Part shown: in pieces, positions 17,484 to 25,407 of the stretch
Layout of the letters: every line of letters starts with the position of its first letter
How positions within the stretch are numbered: the first letter of the stretch is position 1
Assembly: GCA_022787425.1 (NCBI GenBank)
Contig: JALFWB010000034.1
Coordinates: forward strand, 1-56,390
Source of the DNA: Akkermansia sp.
GTDB lineage: Bacteria; Verrucomicrobiota; Verrucomicrobiia; Verrucomicrobiales; Akkermansiaceae
Length of the DNA stretch: 56,390 nt
Reading direction: 5' to 3'
Notes under the pieces: model-generated
Told to the model about the DNA's origin: nothing
The model's input: the letters and a program-made list of their open reading frames with translations, nothing else
Database searches by the model: none
Position numbers and translations under genes: made by a program

Positions 17484-17534
17484 AAAAGCCCCGCCCGGAC
17501 GCACCTGAGCGGGGAGCTTCGAACTATGCGAAGC
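17484..17534 (-). promoter_or_regulatory. Attenuator-like leader structure before the NYN gene
   Basis: On the minus strand the leader can form hairpin GCTTCG/CGAAGC (17516-17534, 6 bp). It can also form a GC-rich terminator-like hairpin, CCCCGC (17509-17514) with GCGGGG (17489-17494), extended by AAG/CTT and ending in TTTT (17484-17487). The two share the GAAGC bases, so they cannot form fully together. The arrangement could either attenuate the nuclease gene or end a small RNA of about 60 nt. Confidence 0.5.
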
Positions 17535-17549
17535 GGCTTACGTGCCCCC

Positions 17550-17578
17550 ATTATGGGAGATACCTTGGGAAAAGTCAA
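17550..17578 (-). promoter_or_regulatory. Promoter upstream of the NYN leader
   Basis: Minus strand: -35 TTGACT (17573-17578), 17-nt spacer, -10 CATAAT (17550-17555). A second TTGACT with the same flanks lies about 23 bp further upstream (17596-17601), making a short direct repeat that could bind a regulator. The predicted transcript start is about 80 nt before the NYN start codon. Confidence 0.65.
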
Positions 17579-17648
17579 GACATTTTTGAAAAAAAAGTCA
17601 AGATTTTTTTGCGGTAAGGTGCCTTTTGTCGCGGCTGTGCGGTCGGTG

Positions 17649-17671
17649 GGGGTTACTGCGGTTTGGGCTGT
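17649..17671. repeat. Direct repeat copy 2: 3' end of the MmeI-type gene
   Basis: 23 bp with one mismatch to 16764-16786. It spans the TAA stop and the last codons of the restriction-modification gene. The two copies bracket the NYN gene, its leader and its promoter. Confidence 0.75.
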
Positions 17672-20385
17672 GTGAGTTCACTGTACTTCTCGAAGAGGAA
17701 GGCGACGCGCTCGGCGTCGTCCGTGAACTTGCGGCCGTAGGCTTTCTCGACGGCGCTGTCCAGCTTGCGGTGGGCTGTTACCAGCTCGGGAGGCATGGTC
17801 AGAGGGTCGTAGAGGTCGGCCAGACTGCTGTCCGGGTATTGGGCGCGGGCATCCAGAACTCCCTGAGCCAACTCCGCGATCTTCTCTTGCTGCGCCTCCG
17901 TGCATTCCGGCCAGGGGAAGTTGTTGTATATTGAGGAATAATAACTATAATCACTTTTCAGTCTCCCGCACACGGTACGCATCCAGGCCATATGCATGGT
18001 AGAGGTCAGAATTCCGAAAATGTACGGTGTTGCATCGGGAACCATTAATATTTTATCGCTAGCAATAATATCGGCAGACACATAGCCGATAGGAATGTAC
18101 TTGCGACGTTCAGACGATGTTTGCGGAATGGCCAAGTACTCAGTTTTAGGTTGCCTGATCTGTGTAAATAAGTAAGGTGTTTCCGCATCGCGTCTAACAG
18201 AGGCAGTCGGGCTCTTGCTCCTCATAGAAGCCACCGCTGCGAGTCGCTCGCGAATGGGATGGATATTATAAAACAAAGAGGGTTTCACGTCTTTGAGCCA
18301 CAGACAATAACGGAACTTGTTTTTGATAAAATCCTCTCCGCTTATGAATCTTCGAATGAATGAGGAAGCCACAGGGTATTCAGATACGAGCCTATCTTTT
18401 TCTTCCGGAGAGAGCAGAAGATGACCACCATCTGTTTGTTGGCTACCCTTGGTCATTTTGGGCAGGCCCGGGGTAATACTTGCTCCTCTGTTTTTTATAA
18501 AAACATCAGGGGCATCTACCAGATATCCGTTAATGTTCCGAGCCTCCTTACATTCTCCGTTTTCATCAAATAGATAACGGGGGCCTTCTGCTAATCTGCC
18601 GAAACCGACAATAACACAGTGTACGGCAGCCATTCCCTTACTTTCATTTGTCCACTTGAACGTTCGGTAGGCAAAAGCGATAGAAAATCCTTCATCTCGA
18701 AGGGGCTGCCACAGACAAGCCACCGATTCTCCCTGTGTAATGGAATTCGTCGAAACAAAAGCCGTCAAGAGGCTTTCTTTCTTTTTCATCAGAAGCGCCG
18801 CTTTTTGATACCATGCACAAACATAGTCGAGTTTGCCGTATTTGTTTTTTCCGCTGAATACCAAATCCATGTCCTCGGCTTGTTCTTTTGTCCTCCACTG
18901 GTGACCGGCAAACGGCGGGTTGCCCATAATGTAGCTGAGCTTCTCCTTAGGCACGACGCTTTCCCAGTCAATCCGGAGGGCGTTACCGCGGACGATGGAG
19001 GCGGAGGCGGTGAGGGGGATGCGGGCGTAGGCCTCGCCGAAGTGGTTACCGGCCTCGATGTTCATGAGGTGGTCCATGAGCCACATGGCGACCTGGGCGA
19101 TTTGGGCGGGGAATTCCTCCAGCTCGATGCCGTAGAATTGGTTGACATTGACGAGGCAGACATCGTTGGCGGAGAGGAGCCAGGCGGTGCCGGCGGTTTC
19201 TTGGCACAGCTCGAGCTCGGCGATGAGGGACAGCTCGAGGCGGCGGAGCTCGCGATAGGCGATGATGAGGAAGTTACCGCAGCCGCAGGCGGGGTCCAGG
19301 AAGGTGAGGGAGGCGAGCTTGCGGTGGAAAGCCTGCAGGCGGGCTATCTTGCGGTTCGATTTATCATGTTGCAGAGCGGCGAACTCCTCCCGCAGGGCGT
19401 CCATAAACAAGGGGTTGATGAGCTTGAGGATGTTGCGCTCGCTGGTGTAGTGGGCCCCGAGGGCGCGGCGCTCCTCCGCATTCATGACGCTCTGGAACAT
19501 GGAGCCGAAGATGGCGGGGGAAATGCGCCCCCAATCCAGCGTACAGCAATCCAACAGGGCCGAGCGCATGGCCGTATCGAAGGCCGGCATGGGCAGGAAC
19601 TCCGCGAACAGGCCGCCGTTCACATAGGGAAAATCGTTCACCGCGGCATCCCGCAGGCAGAGCCGCTGCGCCTCCGGGGTGTTGAGGGTCTGGAAGAGCT
19701 CCGCCAGGCGCGCCGCCAGATCGCGCCCGTCCTCGGAGGTGCAGTCCAGCAGGAAGCGGTGGAAGGCATCCTTGCGGAAAATACCCGTATCCTCCGCAAA
19801 CAGGCAGAAGAGCAGACGCACCAGGTAGACCTCCAGCGGGTGGCCCACATAGCCGATGGCCTTCAGGCGGTCGTGCAGCCTGCCGAGCAGCTCCGCCGCC
19901 TGCACGTTCACGGGGTCCTCCTCCTGGTACTCGCGCTGCTCATAGCCGGCCAGGTAGTGGAAGAGGTGGATGTACTGCGGCAGCTCCGCCAGGCGGAAGC
20001 AGGTGCACTGCGCGTCGTGGTCCAAGTCGTAGTAGTGCCAGTTCTCGAAATCGCAGACCAGGATGCCGTGCGGGAACTCGTGCGGCGCGAGCGTGTCCGC
20101 ATAGCGCTTGGCCTGCTCGTAGGCCTTGGCCAGGTCCTTGCCGCGGGACTTCATCTCGATGAGGATGTGGCCCTTCCAGAACAGGTCGATGTAGCCCTTG
20201 CTGCCGTCCGCGCACTGCACCTTGTGCTCGAAGATGGCCACCCGCTTGCGGCTGACCCCCAGCACGCTGAAGAAGTCGATAAGAAAGGACTGCGCCTCCG
20301 CCTCCTCGCGCTCCGTGTCCTTCCACTCCTCGGCAAACTTCGCCGCCCGTGCGCTGATCTCGTTCTGTCCCAGTGTGACTGCCAT
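17653..20385 (-). CDS. Type IIL (MmeI-like) bifunctional restriction-modification enzyme
   Basis: 910 residues in one chain, like MmeI. The N-terminal PD-(D/E)XK nuclease site is D67, E77-x-K79 (YIDLFW...IEMKSRGKDL). After a helical spacer comes a gamma-class adenine methyltransferase, with motif I LDPACGCGNF (about 360-372) and motif IV NPPF (about 485-490). A target-recognition domain follows at about 600-830. The enzyme should methylate one adenine in its site and cut at a distance. Codons from roughly 17925 to 18900 (just after NPPF through the recognition domain) are clearly AT-rich, while both flanks are GC-rich, so the specificity half appears to have been exchanged. The start at ATG 20385 is six bases after the -10 box. 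Confidence 0.9.
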   Translation of the reverse strand: MAVTLGQNEISARAAKFAEEWKDTEREEAEAQSFLIDFFSVLGVSRKRVAIFEHKVQCADGSKGYIDLFWKGHILIEMKSRGKDLAKAYEQAKRYADTLAPHEFPHGILVCDFENWHYYDLDHDAQCTCFRLAELPQYIHLFHYLAGYEQREYQEEDPVNVQAAELLGRLHDRLKAIGYVGHPLEVYLVRLLFCLFAEDTGIFRKDAFHRFLLDCTSEDGRDLAARLAELFQTLNTPEAQRLCLRDAAVNDFPYVNGGLFAEFLPMPAFDTAMRSALLDCCTLDWGRISPAIFGSMFQSVMNAEERRALGAHYTSERNILKLINPLFMDALREEFAALQHDKSNRKIARLQAFHRKLASLTFLDPACGCGNFLIIAYRELRRLELSLIAELELCQETAGTAWLLSANDVCLVNVNQFYGIELEEFPAQIAQVAMWLMDHLMNIEAGNHFGEAYARIPLTASASIVRGNALRIDWESVVPKEKLSYIMGNPPFAGHQWRTKEQAEDMDLVFSGKNKYGKLDYVCAWYQKAALLMKKKESLLTAFVSTNSITQGESVACLWQPLRDEGFSIAFAYRTFKWTNESKGMAAVHCVIVGFGRLAEGPRYLFDENGECKEARNINGYLVDAPDVFIKNRGASITPGLPKMTKGSQQTDGGHLLLSPEEKDRLVSEYPVASSFIRRFISGEDFIKNKFRYCLWLKDVKPSLFYNIHPIRERLAAVASMRSKSPTASVRRDAETPYLFTQIRQPKTEYLAIPQTSSERRKYIPIGYVSADIIASDKILMVPDATPYIFGILTSTMHMAWMRTVCGRLKSDYSYYSSIYNNFPWPECTEAQQEKIAELAQGVLDARAQYPDSSLADLYDPLTMPPELVTAHRKLDSAVEKAYGRKFTDDAERVAFLFEKYSELTQPKPQ

Positions 20386-20391
20386 GCGGAC

Positions 20392-20419
20392 ATTTTAGCA
20401 TAAGCCCGTGACAATGCAA
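20392..20419 (-). promoter_or_regulatory. Restriction gene promoter, leaderless type
   Basis: Minus strand: -35 TTGCAT (20414-20419), 16-nt spacer, -10 TAAAAT (20392-20397), then GTCCGC and ATG. The layout matches host genes in the window, suggesting the GC-rich 5' part of the gene is well adapted to this genome. Confidence 0.7.
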
Positions 20420-20561
20420 GGGGAAAATGCACAGAAGTCTCGCCCGGGCTCTGCATCCATCCCATCCCCGGCGGTCAACTTCTTCCCGCCTCCTTTGAGT
20501 TGGGATTATGGCGTGAATTTCACTTGACTCTGCGGGGGTGTGGGTGCAGAATATGATGGTC

Positions 20562-22097
20562 ATGAAAAGCCCCTTTTGTTTTTCCATCGCTGCGGCCATG
20601 GTGTCGGTAACGGCCACGGCGCAGCAAACTCCGCCGCCTCCGCCGCAGGAAGCCGTACCTGTTTCTACCGCCGTGGAAGCGGTATCCACCGGTGCCCGCA
20701 GTGTGCGGGATGCCTACCGGGGCATTGTGAAGATTGAGATCACGAACCTGACCCCGGACTACGAAACACCATGGCAGACGGGCCGCTACGGACGCGGGAA
20801 CGGCACCGGTTTTATGGTGCAACCCGGTGTCTTTATGACGAATGCGCATGTGGTGGCCAATTCGGAGCGACTCTATGTGTTACCGTATGCGGATGCCCGC
20901 AAGTACCCCGCCAAGGTGAAGTACGTGGCGCATGATGCCGACCTGGCCTTGGTGGAGGTGGAGGACAAGAAAGCGTTTGAGTCCATCCCCTGCCTGGAGT
21001 TCATGGACCGCCTCCCGCGCCTGGAGGAAGAAGTGCGCGCCGTGGGCTACCCCATGGGCGGCACGCGTCTTTCCGTAACGCGCGGCATCGTCTCTCGCAT
21101 CGACACCATCCCCTATTCCCACCCGCGCAACATTGAGCACCTGACCGTGCAGATCGACGCCGCCATCAACCCCGGTAACAGCGGCGGCCCCGTTCTGCTG
21201 GGGGACAGGGTCATCGGGGTTGCCTTCCAGGGGCTGCGCAACGCCGATGCCACGGGGTACATGATACCCATACCCGTTATCAGCCGCTTTCTGCAGGACA
21301 TCCGCGATGGCCGCTATGACAAATATGTGGACTTCGGCGCACGATTCTTCAACCTCGAGAATCCGGCCATGCGCGCGCACTTCGGGCTGCCGGATGACGC
21401 GACGGGCTCCCTGGTGGCCGATGTGGTGAAGGGCGGCAGCTGCGACGGCGTGTTGCAGCCCGGCGATGTGGTGCTGGCGGTGGATAATCACCCCGTGGAC
21501 AGCTCCTGCATGATCGAGCTGAACAACGAGCGCGTGAAGATGGAAGAGATGGCCGACCGCCGCTTTGCAGGCGACCGCGTCACCTTTGATATTCTGCGCG
21601 ACGGACAGAAGATGCAGGTGACCGCCACGCTGGCCCCGCTGCCCGCCCGGGATGTGAAACTGTGGTCCTATGACGAACGCCCGCGCTATGTGGAGTTCGC
21701 CGGCTTTGTATTCCAGCCCCTCAACCTCAATGTGGTGCAGGCCAATGACATGAACCCCGCCGATTTCATGTTGGCGGTGGATGACTTCATGAACCGCGGC
21801 GGGGCGCAGAAAAAGAAGGACTTGGTGCTGCTCACCAAGGTGCTGCCGGATGAGGTGAACACGCGTTGCGAGGACTTCGGCAACCGCGTTGTGACCAAGG
21901 TGAACGGCACGGAAGTGACCGGCCTGGCGCATTTGCACGAGCTGCTGAACCCCGAGGACAAGAGCATGCGCCCCGAATTCGTGACCATCGAGTTCGATGG
22001 TGCCTCCCGTCCCGTTGTGCTGGAAGCTGCTGCGTTGGATGCCGCCAACGAGCGCATCCGCAACCGTTATAACATCCACCAAACGTCCCGACTGTAA
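20562..22097 (+). CDS. HtrA/Deg-like secreted serine protease with PDZ domain
   Basis: 511 residues from ATG 20562; further in-frame ATGs at 20553 and 20556 are alternatives. Signal peptide about 1-20 (MKSPFCFSIAAAMVS...). The trypsin-fold triad is complete: His96 (TNAHVV), Asp127 (DADLALV) and Ser207 (NPGNSGGPV). A PDZ domain follows at about 270-330 (GSLVADVVKGGSCDGVLQPGD), then an extra C-terminal domain of about 180 residues as in Deg proteases with long tails. It probably degrades or refolds misfolded envelope proteins. It forms a two-gene unit with the degenerate homologue 15 bp downstream. Confidence 0.9.
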   Translation: MKSPFCFSIAAAMVSVTATAQQTPPPPPQEAVPVSTAVEAVSTGARSVRDAYRGIVKIEITNLTPDYETPWQTGRYGRGNGTGFMVQPGVFMTNAHVVANSERLYVLPYADARKYPAKVKYVAHDADLALVEVEDKKAFESIPCLEFMDRLPRLEEEVRAVGYPMGGTRLSVTRGIVSRIDTIPYSHPRNIEHLTVQIDAAINPGNSGGPVLLGDRVIGVAFQGLRNADATGYMIPIPVISRFLQDIRDGRYDKYVDFGARFFNLENPAMRAHFGLPDDATGSLVADVVKGGSCDGVLQPGDVVLAVDNHPVDSSCMIELNNERVKMEEMADRRFAGDRVTFDILRDGQKMQVTATLAPLPARDVKLWSYDERPRYVEFAGFVFQPLNLNVVQANDMNPADFMLAVDDFMNRGGAQKKKDLVLLTKVLPDEVNTRCEDFGNRVVTKVNGTEVTGLAHLHELLNPEDKSMRPEFVTIEFDGASRPVVLEAAALDAANERIRNRYNIHQTSRL

Positions 22098-22112
22098 GAA
22101 GTCGCCCCCATC

Positions 22113-23963
22113 ATGAAAATCTACCGATACAGCCTTTTGATAGCCCTGGCGGGGCTCTCCCTCTGCGCCTGCAAGAAGACGGAGCGTACCGCCCCGGAGG
22201 CTCGCAAGCACAACGACACGCAGCAGACCGCCCCGGCGGAGGTGGCCAAGCCCACCCCGACGGCGGAACCGCAGGCCGAGCCGCAATCCACGGCTGAACC
22301 GCAGCCGGAGCCGGCGGTGACCCCCGAGCAGCCCTCGGAGGAGCCCGCGACCACCCCGGCGGAGCCTGCGACTGAACCCACCGCCCCGGCGGAGCCCGAG
22401 CCCCCGGCCGTCACCCCCGCCGAACCCGCTGCGGCAGAGACCCCGGCCCCCGCCGAGCCCACCGCAGGGGAACCGACCGCTACCCCGGAAACCGTCACCC
22501 CGGAGCCGATGCCTGCCGAGCAGCCTGCACCCGCCGCCGATGTGGCCCCCACGCCGCTGAACTGCCTTCTCTCCGTGCGCTGCGTGTACCACTCCTACAA
22601 CCTCATACGCCCCTGGGAGCTGGACGAGGGGGGTGAATCGACCTGCTGCGGTGTGTATCTGGGTAAAGGCATGGTGCTGGTGCCGCCGTGGAACATGGCC
22701 AACGCCACCTACGTGGAGCTGAGCCGCACGGACGGCAGTACACCCGTGCCTGCACGCGTTGCCTACTGTGACCTCGGCATCGGCCTGGCGCTTCTCACCC
22801 CGGTGCATCCGGAGGACGCCGCCCTCTTTGCGAACATGCAGCCCCTGCCCGTGGGCGAGCCCCAATCCGTGGGCGATTCCGCCGAGATGTGGGGCACCAT
22901 CAACGGCGTCACCCCGCAGAAGGTGAGCGCCGTTGCGGAGTCCGCCGCAGCCAAGGGCAGCAGCTTGGCCTTGGTGTGCAAGCTGGCTCACATCCCGTCC
23001 CTCGATGAGCGGCGAGGTTCCCCCTTGGTGAAAGAGGGGAAGATGGTGGGCATGGTGGTGGACCGCCGGGACGAGCAGACGACCGAGTGCGTGAACGCGG
23101 ATCTCATCCGCCGCTTCCTGGAGGCCGCGCCTGTCGGCAGCGGGGTGGTGAATTCCGTGCCCGTCCTCGGGGTAGAGTTCAGCCCGCTCACGGACCCCGT
23201 GTTCCGCAAGTACCTCAAGATAGGGAAGGAGCAGGGGGGACTGTACGTCAACAAGGTGCTTTCCGGCAGTGCTGCTGAGCAGGCCGGTATTGCCGCCGGC
23301 GATGTGCTGACGGCGGTGGAGGACCTGCCCATTGACGTGATGGGCAACTGCAGTTTCCCCCGGTACGGCACCTTGCCCGCGGGGGATTGCTGCCGCTGGC
23401 TGAAAAAGCCCGGGGAGATGCTCACCCTGACCGTCAGCCGTGACGGCGTGGCGCGGGAGGTGCAGGTGCCCCTGAACCGCGATGCCTGCGACAAGGCCCT
23501 GCTGCGGGAGATGAAGCCCGGCAGCCGCCCGCCGTACGTCGTCTGGGGCGGCTTGGTGTTTCAGCCGATTACCCGCGACCTCCACGACAAGGTGATGCGG
23601 GTAGCCGGGGCACCGCTGCCCTTCCTCCGCCTCGTTAAGGAGGAGCAGAAGCTGCGCGAGGCCGGGGTGACGGAGCCCGTGGCCATCACCATGATTGTAC
23701 CGACCCCGGCCACGCTGTCCTACGAATCCCTGCAGTGCAACATCGTTCGCGAGGTGAACGGCAAGCCCGTCCGCAATTTTGCGGAGTTCAAGGCTCTGCT
23801 CGACGAGCCGACAGAGTCCGACATCGTGAGCTTCACCATCTCCTCCGCTCCCTACACCATCTACATGAGCCGCAAGCTCGCCGCGGTGGCCGATGAGGCC
23901 ATTCGCCGCAGTGCCATTCCGGTGCTGCGCTCGGATGAAGCGGCGGGGGCCCCGCAGCCCTGA
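22113..23963 (+). CDS. HtrA-like lipoprotein lacking a catalytic triad (pseudoprotease)
   Basis: 616 residues. The lipobox LCAC (Cys about 20) follows the signal peptide, and residues about 25-145 are an extended Pro/Glu/Ala/Thr-rich linker. The trypsin-like domain matches its upstream neighbour, but the His position reads PPWNMANA instead of TNAHVV, and the Ser loop reads RRGSPL instead of GNSGGP. Asp in DLGIGLAL is kept. A PDZ domain follows (GLYVNKVLSGSAAEQAGIAAGD), then the same C-terminal domain. It is most likely a non-proteolytic partner anchored in a membrane, perhaps an adaptor or regulator of the active protease encoded just upstream. Confidence 0.8.
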   Translation: MKIYRYSLLIALAGLSLCACKKTERTAPEARKHNDTQQTAPAEVAKPTPTAEPQAEPQSTAEPQPEPAVTPEQPSEEPATTPAEPATEPTAPAEPEPPAVTPAEPAAAETPAPAEPTAGEPTATPETVTPEPMPAEQPAPAADVAPTPLNCLLSVRCVYHSYNLIRPWELDEGGESTCCGVYLGKGMVLVPPWNMANATYVELSRTDGSTPVPARVAYCDLGIGLALLTPVHPEDAALFANMQPLPVGEPQSVGDSAEMWGTINGVTPQKVSAVAESAAAKGSSLALVCKLAHIPSLDERRGSPLVKEGKMVGMVVDRRDEQTTECVNADLIRRFLEAAPVGSGVVNSVPVLGVEFSPLTDPVFRKYLKIGKEQGGLYVNKVLSGSAAEQAGIAAGDVLTAVEDLPIDVMGNCSFPRYGTLPAGDCCRWLKKPGEMLTLTVSRDGVAREVQVPLNRDACDKALLREMKPGSRPPYVVWGGLVFQPITRDLHDKVMRVAGAPLPFLRLVKEEQKLREAGVTEPVAITMIVPTPATLSYESLQCNIVREVNGKPVRNFAEFKALLDEPTESDIVSFTISSAPYTIYMSRKLAAVADEAIRRSAIPVLRSDEAAGAPQP

Positions 23964-23975
23964 ACCCGTCGAGCG

Positions 23976-24014
23976 GCAGGCCGGGAAGCCCCTTTGCGGG
24001 ACTTCTCGGCCTGC
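23976..24014. terminator. Strong hairpin after the protease pair
   Basis: GCAGGCC (23976-23982) pairs with GGCCTGC (24008-24014), extended inward by a GGGAAG/CTTCTC-type stem. There is no T-run on either strand, so it is a hairpin that may assist termination or protect the mRNA 3' end rather than a standard intrinsic terminator. Confidence 0.4.
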
Positions 24015-24029
24015 TGACTCATTCCATGC

Positions 24030-24057
24030 TTGACATCATGCCCGCGTCTGCTATACT
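24030..24057 (+). promoter_or_regulatory. argF operon promoter
   Basis: -35 TTGACA (24030-24035), 16-nt spacer, -10 TATACT (24052-24057). The ATG of argF follows 24 bases later, giving a short conventional leader. No ARG-box-like palindrome was recognised. Confidence 0.75.
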
Positions 24058-24081
24058 GCGGGCATTCCTGTTTTATTTACA

Positions 24082-24993
24082 ATGAAAAACTTGCTTTCCA
24101 TCGAACAGTTGACTGCGGATGAAATCCGGGGATTGCTCGCCTTGGGGCACCGGCTCAAGGCGGAGCGCGGGCACCACACGCACACCCCGCTGCAAGGCCA
24201 AACCTGGGGCCTCATTTTCTCCAAGTCCTCCACCCGCACCCGCGTTTCCTTCGAGGTGGGCGTGGCAGAACTCGGTGGTCGCCCGATGTTCCTTTCAACC
24301 CGCGATATTCAGTTGGGGCGCGGTGAACCCATCAAAGACACGGCCCGCGTGCTCGGCCGCATGATTCACGGGGCCATCATCCGCACCTACGCGCAGCAGG
24401 ATGTGGTGGACTTTGCGGACTACTCCGGACTCCCCACCATCAATGCGCTGACGGACCTGGAGCATCCCTGCCAGATTTTGGCGGATCTGCTCACGCTGGA
24501 GGAGAAGTACGGAGTAGGGGCTTGGAAGGATATGAAGATCTCCTTCCTCGGCGATGTGGATAACAACATGGGCCGCTCGTGGATGTGGGCCGCCAAGCGC
24601 CTCGGCTTTACCCTGGCACTCGCCGGGCCGGAGCAGGCACTGCCCAAGGCAGAGACCCTCGCCGCGCTGGATTGCCCGAACATTATCTGCACCACGGATG
24701 CCGCCGAGGCTGTGCGGGATTGCACCGTTATCAACACCGATACTTGGATCTCCATGGGGCAGGAGGCCGAGAAGGGCACCAAGGAAAGGGCCTTCTTCCC
24801 CTATCAGGTGAACGCCGAGCTGCTGCGTGTAGCCGCACCCGGTCACAGTGTGTTCCACTGCCTGCCTGCCTACCGAGGCTATGAGATCACGGACGAGGTG
24901 CTGGAGGCCCATGCCCCGGTGATCTTCACGGAGGCGGAGAACCGCCTGCATGCTCAAAAGGCTGTGCTTTACACACTGGCAACCGATCGCTGA
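24082..24993 (+). CDS. argF: Ornithine carbamoyltransferase
   Basis: 303 residues, a usual length. It condenses ornithine and carbamoyl phosphate to citrulline in arginine synthesis. The carbamoyl-phosphate loop SSTRTRVSFE is near residues 52-61, HPCQILADL near 131, and the ornithine-side HCLPAYRG near 256. The HCLP motif separates it from aspartate carbamoyltransferase. First gene of an argF-sufE-methyltransferase run with 3-bp and overlapping spacings. Confidence 0.93.
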   Translation: MKNLLSIEQLTADEIRGLLALGHRLKAERGHHTHTPLQGQTWGLIFSKSSTRTRVSFEVGVAELGGRPMFLSTRDIQLGRGEPIKDTARVLGRMIHGAIIRTYAQQDVVDFADYSGLPTINALTDLEHPCQILADLLTLEEKYGVGAWKDMKISFLGDVDNNMGRSWMWAAKRLGFTLALAGPEQALPKAETLAALDCPNIICTTDAAEAVRDCTVINTDTWISMGQEAEKGTKERAFFPYQVNAELLRVAAPGHSVFHCLPAYRGYEITDEVLEAHAPVIFTEAENRLHAQKAVLYTLATDR

Positions 24994-24996
24994 GCC

Positions 24997-25407
24997 ATGG
25001 GATACAACGAACGTATCGAGGAGCTGCTCGATGACATGTCCGTCTTCATGGATTGGACGGAGAAGTACGAGTATATTATTTCCCTGGGGCGTCAGCTCCC
25101 CCCCATGCCGGAGAAATTCCGCAGGAAGGACCACCTCATCAAAGGCTGCCAGAGCCGCGTATGGGTCGGCACGGTGCTGCAGGAGGGCAAGCTGATGATT
25201 TATGCGGACAGCGATTCACTGATCACCAAGGGGCTCATCGCGCTCTTCATCCGCCTGCTCTCCGGGCTCACGCCGCAGGAAATCGAGGAGGCGGACCTCT
25301 CTCGCATCAATGACTGCGGCCTGCGGGAGCACCTGGCCTCCACCCGTGCGAATGCGCTCACGACCATGGAGGAGACCATCCGCCAAGCCGCCGCCGCTGC
25401 ACGATGA
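24997..25407 (+). CDS. sufE: SufE-family sulfur acceptor
   Basis: 136 residues. SufE takes persulfide sulfur from the cysteine desulfurase SufS for iron-sulfur cluster assembly. The active Cys is C51 in KGCQSRVW, the family signature. The SDSLITKGLIALFIRLLSG segment is the conserved helix. Only 3 bp separate it from argF, and its stop overlaps the next start (ATGA). No sufBCDS genes are in the window. Confidence 0.92.
   Translation: MGYNERIEELLDDMSVFMDWTEKYEYIISLGRQLPPMPEKFRRKDHLIKGCQSRVWVGTVLQEGKLMIYADSDSLITKGLIALFIRLLSGLTPQEIEEADLSRINDCGLREHLASTRANALTTMEETIRQAAAAAR

Noticed and set aside
20880..23585. 901-codon open frame on the minus strand opposite the HtrA-like pair
   Set aside because: Low-complexity Gly/His/Arg composition typical of antisense frames in GC-rich DNA; both + strand genes are convincing.
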